Source: Atopsyche davidsoni (Eukaryota; Arthropoda; Insecta; Trichoptera; Hydrobiosidae). From it: 64,000 nt of DNA. This document shows, piece by piece, positions 22,235 to 34,900 of the stretch (position 1 is the first letter of the stretch; every line of letters begins with the position of its first letter). Made by a program: the position numbers and the translations under genes. The notes beneath the pieces are model-generated. The model ran no database searches. It saw nothing but the letters and a program-made list of their open reading frames with translations, and had not been told where the DNA came from. The stretch spans positions 17,584,001 through 17,648,000 of the forward strand of contig JAILWY010000009.1 of NCBI GenBank assembly GCA_022113835.1, in the 5' to 3' direction.

Positions 22235-22455
22235 GTCAAAGGCAGAATTACCTCCTCGACATTTGAAGTAGGCGTTATACACTGTACATTTATTAGGCTC
22301 GCCTTTTACAAGGACGTAAGGATTTTTCATGAACACCTAAGGGTCCAGACAAAGGGTCGCACGCCCTCCAAAGCCTTCAGACCCTTCCCCAGGCGCCCAC
22401 CTACTTGTCCGCCATTGTTTGAAGTCATAACAAGTTCGCTGGAGCTTCACAGGTA
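22235..22455 (+). promoter_or_regulatory. GC-rich island ending at a strong splice donor; candidate exon
   Basis: GC rises steadily from about 22290 and ends abruptly at CTTCACAG/GTAGGTTT (boundary after 22452), a good donor. A YY1-like GCCATTGTTTG lies at 22411. A 90-codon frame (22184-22456) is open to the donor but has no recognisable domain and starts in AT-rich DNA. A 5' untranslated exon is one reading, a regulatory element another. Confidence 0.3.
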
Positions 22456-24040
22456 GGTTTATAAGTTTAACAATAACGTTTTAATTATTTAATTTTACTA
22501 TAAATAGAGTTTTTTATCATGATTTTAACAAAATTATCAAGAAAAACACCAAAAAAGCATATCTTTTAAAAATAAAATTTTAGATATATATTGCTTATTG
22601 TTAAATAACAAATTCATTTTTCAAGATTCTCACAAATTCTTATAATAAATCTTTGATTTGTAGAAATACAATCCCAATATATAATATGTACATTTTATTA
22701 ATGTGCCATTTCAATGCATTGAATTGTAATGTATTATGAAATACACACTGTAAATATATAAACATCAACTATGAGTACGATTATTGGTAGACTAACAGTA
22801 AAGGGTGATTTTCGAAAGGCTAAATTGCATTTGTTTGATTCAATATGTGCTTGATTCTTAGAATAGGTGCTATCTTTATGCATAATTTTAAAAATATTTC
22901 TTGATTAAGGTTTCTACGCATCAACCAAAAAATTTCATTTGTGATCCTAAACATTTATAAAGATTCTTTTCTTCCTTATTCATATGCTTAAGAAAAGTAA
23001 AACAGTATAAAATAATAACTGCACACAAACATTTTTTCTACGACAGATAAAACTTTAAAATAACCAACACAAAAAAATTCGAGTGTCTAAGAAAATGCAA
23101 TTGTTTTTTTTATTATTTTGAGAGATTTTACCTTTCAGAAGCTTCTTCGGCCTTATTTTTTTAACTATGATAAGCTCTGATTACTCTCTTGAAAATGGAA
23201 AGCGCTCACAAATAAAAGCGATCGTAATCTACTTACTACTTAGCTATTTTACATTTCAACCAACCATTTTTAACGGTAGTACACAATGTCTTTAATCCAA
23301 GTCCTCCAAATTTTATGAAGTAGATAATTTTTAATTGTACTTGCCACCCGATTATGCCTAACAAACACGTGTACTCAAATTGCAACAGCTGGACTTAAAC
23401 TGTTATTTTATAGCCATAAACCTGGGATAATTACCGTAAATTATTTCTTTAGAGCCTGCGCAACCCCATCTTTCCAAAACCAAACAATAAATAGAGATAG
23501 CAACATTTTTATCGCCCTCTTTGCTCGCTCCTTAAATCGGTTATGTCAGGTTTTGATGATAATAATTAATATTCAAAAGCTTTAGGCTGAATGTTGCGAG
23601 CTTAGTGATAAAATTTTACGAGGGTTTTATAAAATAACTTCGTTTTATAATAGATACTGCTATCATCAATTTTGAAATGATTTACTTCATTTATTTTACG
23701 ATTTTGTGTGATCTTCGATATTTATAATAAGCTTTTTACGGTGCGGTTGGAGGCAAGAGATAAGACCTACGCATATTTTTCTATACCGTTATTTTATGCT
23801 GCAATGAAATTTTATTTTAATGTTTTATACAAGGTGGAACACCTTCTACTTACTCTTTTTAAGAAAATATTTCATTATGTTAATAATATATGTACACATT
23901 TATATCAAAAATGGTTTTACCCACTTAGTATTGCTTTATAAAATTTACTACAAATGTTCTTAGATTATTTCAAGCCGTTATTATCGGATAGTTCTGAGGT
24001 TTCTTGGCTGTTACGCTTCTTAATGTTTTTATATGTACGA
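22456..24040. other. AT-rich noncoding sequence
   Basis: No gene supported. The block 23197-23252 (AAAGCGCTCACAAA and following) recurs in diverged form at 63753-63803. The frame at 23708-23941 is AT-driven. Confidence 0.45.
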
Positions 24041-24049
24041 CGTTTTGAG

Positions 24050-24165
24050 GTCATTGTCAATTTCTCCAAATTCCCATAAATTATACCAGCACCGGGATCA
24101 AAACGTCAAAAAACCGAAAACATAATGCAGCTTTACACCAAAGAAACCGCAAAATCATCAAATCA
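24050..24165. repeat. dispersed repeat R, copy 1
   Basis: GCACCGGGATCAAAACGTC is followed about 35 bp later by ACACCAAAGAAACC. The same pair of blocks occurs near 39050 (GCACGGGGACCAAAAC, ACACCGAAGAAAC) and 55108 (GCACAGGGACCAAAACGAC, ATACCAAGAAAC). Spacing is similar in the three. Class unknown. Confidence 0.5.
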
Positions 24166-24479
24166 CTAAAAGGGTTTGTCAATCTACTATTTATAAATAC
24201 ACAATGTATTTAACCACAATTTTACGCTGTAAAAATTAAACATAAACAATTTTCAAACAAACATTAATATATTTGCGTATAATCTAATCATTGATTTTAA
24301 ACTAGTTATTCGAGAGATATCATTTAACAATGATGTTCGTTAGAACAAAGTTTAGAATAAATAACTTTTTTCTGTCTACACATAGTACCGATGAAAATTA
24401 CAAATTTTTCGTTTCACACGCTTGATATAAACATATATTTTAAATTTTTATCCTTTATGTCTCGTAACGTAAGTATCTT
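24166..24479. other. AT-rich noncoding sequence
   Basis: Nothing supported. Confidence 0.5.
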
Positions 24480-24825
24480 AAATTGAAGGCCTAGAAAAGC
24501 AATTCGTCCGAGTGATTTGTTCGTACGCACAAACACACTAAAGCCACAAACCAAAATTCAATATCTAGAAACACAATAAAAGTGTCACAGAGCAAGGGCT
24601 TGCAAAACTTGCAACAAAAGTGATAAAAATAAATCCGCGGAGCTCGCAGCAAAGTAAATCGCAGTTGAGTGCCGAGCAAAGTTTTTCTAAGAAAAGGGAG
24701 GAAAAAACGGCGTCTGGCATTAACCGGAGTATTTCCACTTAGAGCGTTGCACGGTAACCGAGCTGGCCCGATCGAAGAATGCTCGGCTTTGGCACAAAGT
24801 ACACCCACCCTGTATATTTATTACA
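24480..24825. promoter_or_regulatory. GC-enriched block
   Basis: Raised GC and CpG from about 24600. It ends with CACCCACCCTGTATATTTAT, reminiscent of the CACCCTGTATA ends of some insect repeats. A 105-codon minus-strand frame (24491-24808) has no recognisable domain. Either a regulatory patch or a decayed repeat. Confidence 0.25.
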
Positions 24826-27584
24826 AAAACTCAGTGAACGTTTGAATAAAATAATAATTTAAGCCATAGCTGAATTTTGTGTAAAATCAAAATTCAATTT
24901 TTTACTTGAAATTAAAAGCTTGGCCTATATGAAAATCTCAGTGTGTATTGAAGATCTTGTAATAATCAGTAGCTGTTGTTTTGAGACGAGTGAAATTTAA
25001 AAGATAACTCGTCGCATTTAATTATAAAATGGAATTTCCGAAAAATAAATTAGTATTCAGGGAAGCTTAACTGAGCTGCCATATAAATCTCAAATATATG
25101 TCTGTTTAATATAAGATACATAGTCCGATGCTTTGTAAGAGACAGAAACCTTGAGATCGTGAATAGTTATAATTAAAATTTTTAAAACAAAACCATAGTA
25201 GTCGAAAGGAAAAAATACCCGAACGCGATAAATAGGAGATATAGGTTTTGATCTTGTATCTAAAAATAAAACAAAGAACCTTTTTCGTCGTATTATAAAA
25301 ATATTTAAATATAATTAAAAAATAAGTCTAATGTATGGACCTTTGATATATTTAAAGATAGTAACATGTAATATTAAAAAAAAATGTTATTTTTTAAACT
25401 AATAATATTTATTGGCTTTGTTTCATTGAAATTTGATTGGTCAATTCACAAGGGGCTTAATTGTACCATTGAATGCAGACTTTTTTCAAAAACCGTACTT
25501 GTAATTAAAATTTATGATAATTTCGTCTTTCAGGAAACAAAAGCCTTAATTTTGAATTCGATTTTGTATTATTTTTACCTTTGCTTAATCCCCACGGATA
25601 CATTTGCTTCAATATAGATGTATATTTGAATATATTGGAGAATTTAGCATTTCTGTATATTCTCGCAGGAATTTTAGTTTGAACATTTACATTATCGTGT
25701 GTACGTTCCAGTAAATTCGTTGAGAAATACCTTTAAATTATTATTGTTGGATTTACTCGAGCTTTGCTGTACACAATTTTCTATACACACAAAAACATTT
25801 TTTTTTTTTTTAAATTTACTAGTTTATTCGAAACCACGATTTATCTAAAAATAAAAAAGTACCATTATATAGAGTTTAACATATTTTTTTTACATAAAAG
25901 GATGATAAAAATTATGATACAACACATTTCAAAAATATTCCAAATACAATCCAACTTTTTTTTCCATTTATTCTTACTTAAATGTGTTAATATAAAAAAA
26001 ATACAACATTTATTTGCTATTAAATTTAAATTATTTCAAAGAAGAGTTTAACAATTTTTTAGCGTAAAATTTTGGCTTGTACCCAAAATACAAATTCTGT
26101 ACTATTTTTTTGAAAACTCAATATTACTATCGTTGCGTAAAAAGTGTTATATTGACGAATTAAAATTATTTAAATATATGGCAAATGCAGTCTACCATAC
26201 GTTTTTAGCGGAGTTTCCAAAGCCCTGTGTCAATAAGATGACGACCCTATTTTAATTTTGGCCTCCAAACATAAACCAATGAACCGAAATTAATAAATGG
26301 TTTAAAATTGATACAACCCCATATGTCTGAAGTCAGATAGAGTTTATTTACAAATTCTATTTACGGAATTTTTGTAATTGAACATTTGTTAATTTCACAT
26401 ACCAATTGCACTGAAAAACATTAATTAACAAATGAATTTATCTTTTACTTCTCATTTATTATATCCAATTGATTAAGGAGAAATTTATAATGAATACCAC
26501 GAACATCGGTATTAGAGCCATTGTGACTGAAAAAATTATGGCGTTTGACTTCTTAAGTAAAAGACATGGGATCCAATCTACTTTTTTTAGAATTTTTTTT
26601 TTATCAATTTAACAGGTTTTAATACCGAAACATTTTTGTGTTGGGTTGCACATGTTAATTGTGTTCATTATTGGTTGTTCGTTTATAGATTTTCATATAT
26701 AAGCTATTTATAAATTTATAATATGAAGTGTTTCGCTTGATTTAAAAAAAAAATTTTAGTGAATATAATAAATGTTGAAGTTTTTTTTCTAGAAAACTTT
26801 CAATTTACAACCCTATTAAATGATTCAGAATACCTGAACCCAGTCAGTCTCTACATAATGCGAAATTCTAGGCTGAACATTCCTTAAGGTCAGGCAAAGG
26901 ACGCATGGAAGCAAAATCAATAGAGGCTCAGAAAGTTCCTATTATAAGCAGTGAGCACCCCGAAGTAAGCCCTTGTTATGGATATTTGAATTAATGTTTT
27001 CGATGAATGCTAAACAATTTTCTTTGATGTATTTTTGCGACGCGTAGAGAGGGGTAGGCTCGCCCTTAATTGTGTTTGAGTAGGCTTTTTTGTGCTGAAA
27101 AGCGGTCGTATTTGCTGGTGAAATATAATTTAACGTCTATTCACTTATATATTTTATTTTGGAGATTATTGTAAATATTCAACAGATGGACTTCTTTGTT
27201 TGCCGTAATCGAAAGCAGAAGAACATTTTGAATAAATTAAAAAAAAAAAAACACAATTGAAATATTGCAAAAATATATAATACATCAGCAATCTGTTTAA
27301 AGATACCTATTTAAAAATAAATTAATTCCACACCTTTGCTTTTTGTGGCTTTGCTCCTTATGCTCCTGCAGCATGGCAAAAAATAATTTTAATCAAATGA
27401 ATTAAATCTGAATTTTTAAGGGCAAGACAATCTTAATATTTTTTCAGTTATTTCGATATTTTGATTCCAGCTTGACATGGAAAATTGATGATCCCAGTAC
27501 GGAGACCAATATGTCAGATGACAAAAAAAAATACGCACTGTAATATTCAATAAATTTTTATATTAACTAACTCATGCATGTAGT
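24826..27584. other. AT-rich noncoding sequence
   Basis: About 2.7 kb of AT-rich DNA with long T runs near 25796. Open frames at 25384-25617 and 25764-26051 are Phe/Ile/Lys-rich, as random frames are in such sequence. A mild GC rise near 26870-27120 shows no motif cluster. Confidence 0.5.
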
Positions 27585-27785
27585 GCTTATAGTAACAATG
27601 GCCGCCGAAATTTTAGATTTAATTTCAAAAATTAAAATTGGATTTTTCGATATGGCGGGCGTGACGAGACAACGTAATTTTTGTGGTGTTTTCTGAAATA
27701 TCTCGGTACACTCAGTGGTCTATAACATCAATATCCATTTTGTCAGCAGGGAGGCGCCATCGTTCGCCGCGGGTAAGTGAATATA
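27585..27785 (+). promoter_or_regulatory. GC-rich island with three GCCAT motifs and a splice donor
   Basis: YY1-like ATGGC at 27599 and 27652 and GCCAT at 27756. The last lies in GGCGCCATCG, which also resembles the core of a CTCF site. CGCCGCGG/GTAAGTGA at 27772/27773 is a near-perfect donor, preceded by a pyrimidine tract and CAG near 27741-27747. A tiny noncoding exon or an enhancer/insulator could explain it. Confidence 0.35.
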
Positions 27786-29629
27786 AATGAGGTCGTTAAA
27801 AGTTACTTCCATTCAATGCAGAATTAATATTCGCTGCTATAGAGACAAAGTAACTGAAATTGATCGCTCAGGGAATCACGTCGCTGGATTGCGATCAGAG
27901 TTCTGAGAGTCTACTTTTTAATGGCAAACTCAAAAATCTAATTAAAATAACATTTTTTTATTAAGATGTAATTTCAGCAGCCGCCTCTGGGTCTTGAAAT
28001 TACTGAGATTTATTTTATTTTAATGCACAGCTTACATCTTAAAAGGCTTTGATATTGAATATAAATTCAATTTTTAAAAAGACCTTAAACGATATATTTT
28101 TCTTAATACTGAATGTAATCGTAAACATAATTATTATCAAAATATTATATTTCCAATACTTTAATTTATTAAAGCGAAAGGTTCTTAGTTGCTTCTACAG
28201 AAACAGTTTCTTAAGCAGCTTATGTTTTCTACTATCAATTTATACTATCGATAGACATGATCAGATATGTATGACAAAATAGTCGATTAATAAATAAAAC
28301 ACTAAATAGATAAAGAAAGTTAAAAATAAAATAAAGGTTCATTTGAATCAAAATTCATTCAAAAAGAGTTTGCTTAGAAATGACTGATTTCTTTTCGTGA
28401 AATCTGCGCTCTTGCGTCAGTTTTGATAAAAAAATAATATGCATTTATCTTCATGTTTAAAAGATAGAATGTTAATTAAAATATTGCCAAGTTCTTCAAA
28501 GTTCAATAGCGCTGGGTTGGAGAAACTATGAAATATGGAAAGTTTACTTTATGGCATCGCTTCTAACGGGAAACAATAAATTGGAAGCGAAAATGAAATT
28601 CCAATGTGTTTATTATTCATAGAAAATACAGCAAAGCTTCTTAGACCTGAGATGATCGTTCAGGGGTTGGCGGATACGTGGATTTATAGCAGATAAAATG
28701 TTTTATTACCTTTGAAGTAGATATTTGAACTGTATCAGCTGGCTTTAAGCTTTACAGATCTATAGTGGTTCAATTGGATACAACACCTTATAACGATACA
28801 TGTAGATTTGTATCTTGAAAGTGTAGCAGAAAGTTGATAATTTTGTTAGACGTTTGGTGATCTTAAAATATTTTGTACCCACAGAAAACCTGTAATAAGC
28901 TAATAATTAAAAATTCCTAATTAATTACAGTAAACCGCGGAGAAACATGAAAAATAAGGTCTTTTTACCTATTGATTTAGTATGTGATTAGTTTTTTATA
29001 AACATCTTTAGAGGTTATTTAGTTTAATCCTATTGGTTAGTTGAATTCATAAGCAAACATGTATTGATTCATCGTCAACATAGTATAGCCTCTTGATCAC
29101 AGCATATACTGATTACAATTATACACACTGATTCAAATTGAAATTACGTTAAAAATAATGAAGCAAAATTAACTTTGACTATTGTTTGTTTACACCTGGC
29201 AAAATTAATCAGTGCTTGCCATGAACCATCCCAAGAATTCATTGGAATTCATTTTATCCTACTTTTCTATCAATAACTACACGAAACAATAATATTTGTA
29301 TGTGATGAAAGGTTATACAAATTAAATTATTAGATAGGTTATTACAAATTAATAGATTGCTTCAGATTTAATTAAATTAAGGATTGTGTGTATAAATTAT
29401 GTGATAATATATTTGAGCCAACACTTTTTTTTTTCTAAACCGAATAGATTTATTTATTTTGACAGCTGATCGTCGCTCAGGCCAACTATTTGTTTCTCTT
29501 TGGAAAATGTTTTTAGGGATAATCACAAAAACAAAGGAGTATCTCGTACATTAGAAAATCTTTTTATATTTATTTTGACAAAGAGAAACGTTACAATATT
29601 TAAGTATTTCTTACATAAATTATCAATAT
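27786..29629. other. AT-rich noncoding sequence
   Basis: No supported feature. The frame at 28049-28282 is AT-driven. Confidence 0.5.
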
Positions 29630-29674
29630 TTTGACAGAGAGTTCTTGGTTGAATTCCATTTCAATAAAATACTG
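29630..29674 (+). repeat. upstream fragment of hammerhead-like family 2
   Basis: GACAGAGAGTTCTTGGTTG and AATTCCATTTCAATAAAATACT match the 5' block of the copies at 6617 and 43757. No hairpin part follows. Confidence 0.5.
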
Positions 29675-30195
29675 ATTATAAATTAACATGTATTTTTATT
29701 AAAATATTATTTCTCAGTTCTCATGTTCTGCAACAATACGATTTGTAAGAGTAGAGAATTAATACATAGGCAAAGACGCTAAAGGCACTTAAAATAACTT
29801 TCTTAAATTATAAAACAAAAAAAAGGATTCACTTCTGTTAAGATTAACACACATTCAATAAAGTATATTTTGTGATTGAAAACAATACATAATTCGATCA
29901 AATAAATGTAGTAAACAGTCATTTCAAATATGTATTAAGCTTCAAGGTAACAGCACCAAGAAATATGATTTTTGTAGATATTCATTTTATTTTTCTTTTA
30001 TGCGTACAGTATGAGTTAAAATGAGCTGATTGTCGTAAAATTTTTAATTTAAAATATTTTTTCAAGTAATTCTTAGCAAATTAAAAAAAGCACCTGCACA
30101 AAATTTACCTCCGAAAAATATGACTTATTTATATTCATAATCACCAGTATTTATAAATAAAATATCTGAAAATACATCAGATTAATAACTTTATA
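29675..30195. other. AT-rich noncoding sequence
   Basis: Nothing supported. Confidence 0.5.
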
Positions 30196-30362
30196 TAAAT
30201 AACAGGTAAACCATATAATAACATACGTGTAATGAGATACTCAGAGGAATGTGACACAAGCAGGGGATCTCGTAAGCCGCAGGTTTCTTTCAGGAGCAAA
30301 GTGGGTGACCCACTCCAGGCTAAGGAGGAGCAATCAGATTGGTGCTTCCTCAAGTTCAATAT
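30196..30362 (-). other. compositionally distinct segment, possibly a decayed retroelement piece
   Basis: GC is clearly above background and the edges are abrupt. A 60-codon minus-strand frame (30177-30359) covers most of it. I do not recognise a protein. The smooth non-CpG composition differs from the CpG-rich islands, which suggests another origin, such as an old transposon fragment. Confidence 0.25.
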
Positions 30363-32382
30363 AAATATATATAGTAAAAAGTATTACCAGTGTAGGTAAA
30401 CTAAAATAAATTCCCAGTTTCTAACTGTATTTATACTTTATGATTCAGCAAGGATTGAGTGGCACGTTGAGGCTCCGGTGTCGAGCTAAAACTCTAACAG
30501 TAAACTCGCATAATAATGTCGGAAGTATTGTACACTTGTACAAAATGAACGTTTATATGCAGAAGCTCTCAGGCGTAACTGAAAAGCCATACAGCAATGG
30601 ACTGATGTGTAACTCCATTTGCTCTACGTTCAACTTTGCCTAGAAATTGAATTACATGACAACCAAGAAATAACCATTTATTTTGATTTATATTAAACAT
30701 CACTTCGTTATTAAAATTATGTCGAAAAATTGATTAAAAAAAATAAATTAAATAGATGATTGAATAATAAATCACGATTTCAAAAACTGTTTTTTATATA
30801 GTATATAATGAATTAATTTGTAGTTTTTATATAATTATTCGTTTTTAATACGTTTACAGAATCAGAAAAAAATGTCATACCATAGTAGTCAAACTAAATA
30901 AAAGTTGGAGAGCATTAAAAATGCGACAAAAAATACACTGAAACTTGGCAAAAGCGTTTAAAAATTTTAACAAGAGAGGCTACAACAAAGTAGCTTTGTT
31001 GCCTACTGCAATAAAGAGTTTCTTTCGAAAAATGAGGTTCGCCATCCATCCATTCAAATTTGTCCTCTGTACCGTGAAATTAAAAGATGATTCTTTCAGT
31101 GTCATCCTCCTGAAGCGACCTGCTGAAAAAAGCCGCGGTGGCTGCTATAAGGCTTGTGAAAAAATTTACGATAGTGAAAAAAATGCATTGAAATTTGTGC
31201 CAAAGTCACACCTCAAATATGCATTGTTAACTTGTCAACTTCGCTGCTTCTGCTCACATTTAATAATTGTCAGAGAAAAATAAATACTAACGGAAAATGG
31301 CAAATTAAGTAAGAAAAATATAAAACTTGCAGTATCAAAATACTCAATAAAAAATGAACATAAATCTGTTGATAAACCAGTGAAAAGTTTATAAACCAGC
31401 ATTATAAAAACAAATTTACTATTGAATTTTTTCTCGTGCTTTTTTTTAAAGATAAAGTTTGGAGTTCGGTTATTTTCGATTGATTTGTTTGACTTTAAGA
31501 GATATCAAACAATTGCTACTTTGTTGGACATAAATCTTTTATTTTCAATTCAATAACACTTTTATCAGGTGCTCAAACTGAAACAAACAAAACTAAAATC
31601 TTGATTATTAAAATCAAGCCTATAATAAAATATAACAGCTATAGCTAACCATTTGTTAGTGTTTTTTTTTTTTTATAAATCTATTTTTATGACTGTTCGT
31701 TTGTTTTTGTTATTATTTATTAAACAGCATTGGGCTTTATGCCACGTTTATCAAAATTTCGGTCCCAGAACTTCGACCTTCGTAAGAGATTTGAAACTGA
31801 AATATTCAAACACAAGTAGTTTTTTTTTAGAATCTATTCTAATATATTTCTAAAATATATTTGTATTAATACATAATGCAGGTTTTTAATGATTTAACGT
31901 AATAATCGATGAATTATTAAATTTATCAACTTTTCGAAGCATATTGCCAATAGATTTATATATTGTATAAATTTCAAAGTTTGAATAACTGCCATGCTTT
32001 TAAACTTCAAAATAACATGAATAATACAAAACTTTCAGTCGTTGTAGTAGATGTTTATGATGCTGTGCAATATACAACCCTCAAAACTTGCAATATTCTC
32101 AAATGTTTTGAACGGTTTTCTCATCAGGCTTCAAACAAACACGGGGGATGAAAACTGATGCGTACTTACGACCATAGAAACCTCGAAGTTGTGATTAGTC
32201 GCTGCGGTGTCTGTCCCATAAATTCATATTGCATCTCGCGCAGGTACTACAGGGGGTGAGGATTCGTCCCTTATTGGAAACTCCTTTAACATTCCATGTC
32301 TCGTGTTTATTAGCAGCTCTTCACAGTCTCCTGTGGTAATATGCACATCGAGTACTCAGTCTAAAATGAAACATTTGCTTTC
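30363..32382. other. AT-rich noncoding sequence
   Basis: A 112-codon frame at 30945-31283 is Lys-, Phe- and Cys-containing with balanced composition but has no recognisable domain, signal peptide or context; it is not called. A short inverted repeat CAACAAAG/CTTTGTTG lies at 30983-31001. Confidence 0.4.
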
Positions 32383-32390
32383 ATTTAGAT

Positions 32391-32832
32391 CAGTGGCTCT
32401 CAAACTATTTTGGACCATGAACCACTTTTAATAGTCAAAACTTGCCCACGTGCCCCCTTTTATAGTCAAAACTTGCCTAAGGACCCTGGGTGAAAAACTA
32501 CATAAATTCATATTTTAGACTAGTTGGTGCAAGTATCGACTCTATTAACCTACCTGACTCACCGCGATGTCTGTTATTACATGTATTTTATGCACCTGTC
32601 TATATTTATATTTTACTTAGGACGTAAAAATCGCTAATAATGTATTCATTGTTATTTATTTTAACTTCCATATTAATATAAATGTGTCACAATTTTTTTA
32701 TTTTATATTAAACCTTGCGCGGACCCCCTGACGTTGTTCAGGGACACCCATATCGATTTTAATTTTCTAAAGACCCCCTGAATGATCCCAGGAACCCCCT
32801 GGAGTCCGTAGGGACCACTTTAAGAAGCACTG
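32391..32832. mobile_element. non-autonomous hAT-type element
   Basis: A 442-bp element. The left end CAGTGGCTCTCAAACT and the right end, read inward, CAGTGCTTCTTAAAGT form imperfect terminal inverted repeats. The 8-bp flanks ATTTAGAT (32383-32390) and ATTAAGAT (32833-32840) match at 7 of 8 positions. Internal duplications include ATAGTCAAAACTTGCC twice, about 33 bp apart, and several copies of GACCCCCTG. No transposase frame. Confidence 0.85.
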
Positions 32833-32840
32833 ATTAAGAT

Positions 32841-33219
32841 TAATGAAAGATTGAAGTTGATATTTTGTTTTTGAAAATATCTCTGATTTTGTAACGAAAT
32901 ATTCCTACATTTACAGTATTTTTTGGTGTTTGTTAGCTGCATATTTTAAAGACTATTATGATTATTACTACTACTACTATTTTAAATAAAGAAATCTCAT
33001 GGTCACATTGATCATGAGTTTTCTTAATTAAAAATAACACTTTTAATAAAATTTACGACAAGGCGCACGCATAACGTTTTCTCTTTGAAATTATTTTTTA
33101 ACAATCGCGAATATGTCTAATGGAATAGAAACTCATCGCAAATTAACACGAATCCTTGCATGATATCTGACCAAACAGCTGTCATTCTGAAATAGCCTTT
33201 CAGTATCTTGAAACTTATC
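32841..33219. other. AT-rich noncoding sequence with short ACT repeat
   Basis: A short ACT trinucleotide run near 32966-32980. Nothing else supported. Confidence 0.5.
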
Positions 33220-33500
33220 GAATGAGAAAGATAAATTTTGTGAGCGCAATAAATCCAGTGCAGACGCCCCAAGGCCGTGCGTGTCCTGAAGAACTACCAG
33301 TCCTCGTAACTAATGATGGTTTTTCATACAATAGCGCTATCGCTTTCGCGGGCCCTCATCAGATAGACTCCTCGCGGATCCACCCGGGGGAGATAGAGCC
33401 TCCCGCGGAGAAACACTTTGGCGGAGGCTCTCCCGTATTGATGGATGACTCCTTAGCGTGATGCGCGATCCTCCGGATAAAGACTTCGCAGGAGCGGTGT
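33220..33500. promoter_or_regulatory. GC-rich island with internal stem
   Basis: AGCCTCCCGC (33397-33406) and GCGGAGGCTC (33421-33430) form a stem within the island, with GCGGAG between. It therefore has the shared AGCCTCC word in both orientations. A 79-codon frame (33222-33461) spans it but has no domain. Candidate structured or regulatory element. Confidence 0.35.
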
Positions 33501-33555
33501 ACGTCGGAAATTTTTCGGCAGGTATTTTCTAGAAATTCGAAAAAGCACTACTTGT

Positions 33556-33595
33556 TTGATAATGCCAACGTGAAAGGCTGGCGAAACCGGTCACC
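33556..33595 (+). repeat. hammerhead-like motif, family 2 copy
   Basis: TTGATAA (33556-33562), an extra T, stem II GCCAAC (33564-33569) against GCTGGC (33577-33582, one mismatch), then GAAAC (33583-33587), CG and GTC (33590-33592). ACCGGT is palindromic. The layout equals that of family 1, including the extra T, but C3 and G8 of the CUGANGA core are changed, which should abolish catalysis in a standard hammerhead. Confidence 0.5.
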
Positions 33596-33599
33596 ATTA

Positions 33600-34684
33600 T
33601 AAATTAATCCGTGCAAAAATCACTTAAGTATTTAATTTGAATGTTTGTCTATCAACTTTCTATCAACTCTTATATTCATGCTTGGTACTGCTGCCACAAG
33701 TAAGAAGATGTGACTTTGAATCTTACCGGTTTCATGTTTTGGGTGATTCCATTTCATAAATATTATATTACTGTAAGATTTTTTACATATAAGAAAAGCC
33801 TTGAAATATATTATTAACATACGTTTTGTTATATTTAACATCTCCTTTTCTGTAGACTTGCCATAGTTTTTAAACCAAAATATTTTTTTTATAAATTTTT
33901 GTTGTATTTTAATGACGATTTTAATAAAATCTTCTTTCGCATATAATGAGAAAAATTCCATCATTAAGTGTGTCCAATTTTTTTGAGCACACAAATTTTT
34001 ATAAAATATTTTTACCACTCTAAAACGCTGGTAGATAACAAGCTTTCTAGAGTTTTTTCAAAACATCAGAGGGTAGACTTATAGGGTAATATGACAATAT
34101 CATTGCCATAAAATTTATTGCTGAAAACAAAGCTTTACGTGAAAGTTAAGAGTTTCTGTTTGTATGACTGTTTTCAATGGATTATTAAATTTCAACGAAT
34201 GAACCTGGCGTTATTTATAAACAACTTTAATAGATTAATAAGATTATAGTGATTATTCCAAAAAACAAATATCCTCGAATTCATATTCAAATATTTATTT
34301 TTAAAATATCACTGTCACAATATTAAACTTTATTGCAGTTACTATTTTCATACGAAAACAAGAGAAAAGTCGTGGCTAGGGGCATTCATAATATTTAAAT
34401 TTCTTTACAAAATATAACGCCACTAAAGAATTCATTTAAAGCTTGAGAGTCATAAAACTCAATGTATCAGTTTCACTCTTGTGTTTGATTATTTTATTAT
34501 TTGCTTAGTTACGAAGGTTTACAGTGCCATTGTGCGATGCCCAGTAGGCGTGAATTTTAATACTACTTGTAAATCCATTAACTTATTATTAGAAACGCGA
34601 TGAATATGTATGAGTTAAAATGAGAATCTAATAGTTATTTTATTTTAATCAGAAAGAAACAAGTTTTACACTAATTTTATAATA
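33600..34684. other. AT-rich noncoding sequence
   Basis: The 128-codon minus-strand frame at 33632-34018 is the longest in the window. It is rich in Lys, Ile and Phe with no domain, as expected by chance in AT-rich DNA. Not called. Confidence 0.45.
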
Positions 34685-34900
34685 AATGGGAAAGATATAC
34701 CCGCCGCTTACTTGTAGTCTCGATCGTCCCTCGAAGCAGAAGAGATCACTGACAGGTATTGCTTCCCTTTTCTTCCCCTGCACGAAGCGGATGTTCTCTA
34801 TCCAGTGATAAGGTTGTCACTGTAAACGCTTAGGTGAGGGCAACAAAGTAAGGGGATGCTGCACGCAGGGGTGAACCATTATGCACTGCATCCATTAAAA
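34685..34900. promoter_or_regulatory. GC-enriched patch
   Basis: CpG-bearing segment with GTCTCGATCGTCCCTCGA near 34718 and a short inverted pair GTGATAAGGTTGTCAC near 34805-34820. No gene or known motif cluster is certain. Confidence 0.25.

Noticed and set aside
30945..31283. 112-codon plus-strand frame with balanced composition
   Set aside because: It looks more protein-like than most, but I recognise no family and see no gene context. A homology search would be needed to call it.
33632..34018. Longest open frame (128 codons, minus strand)
   Set aside because: Lys/Ile/Phe-rich as expected by chance in AT-rich DNA. No domain, splice context or regulatory signal.
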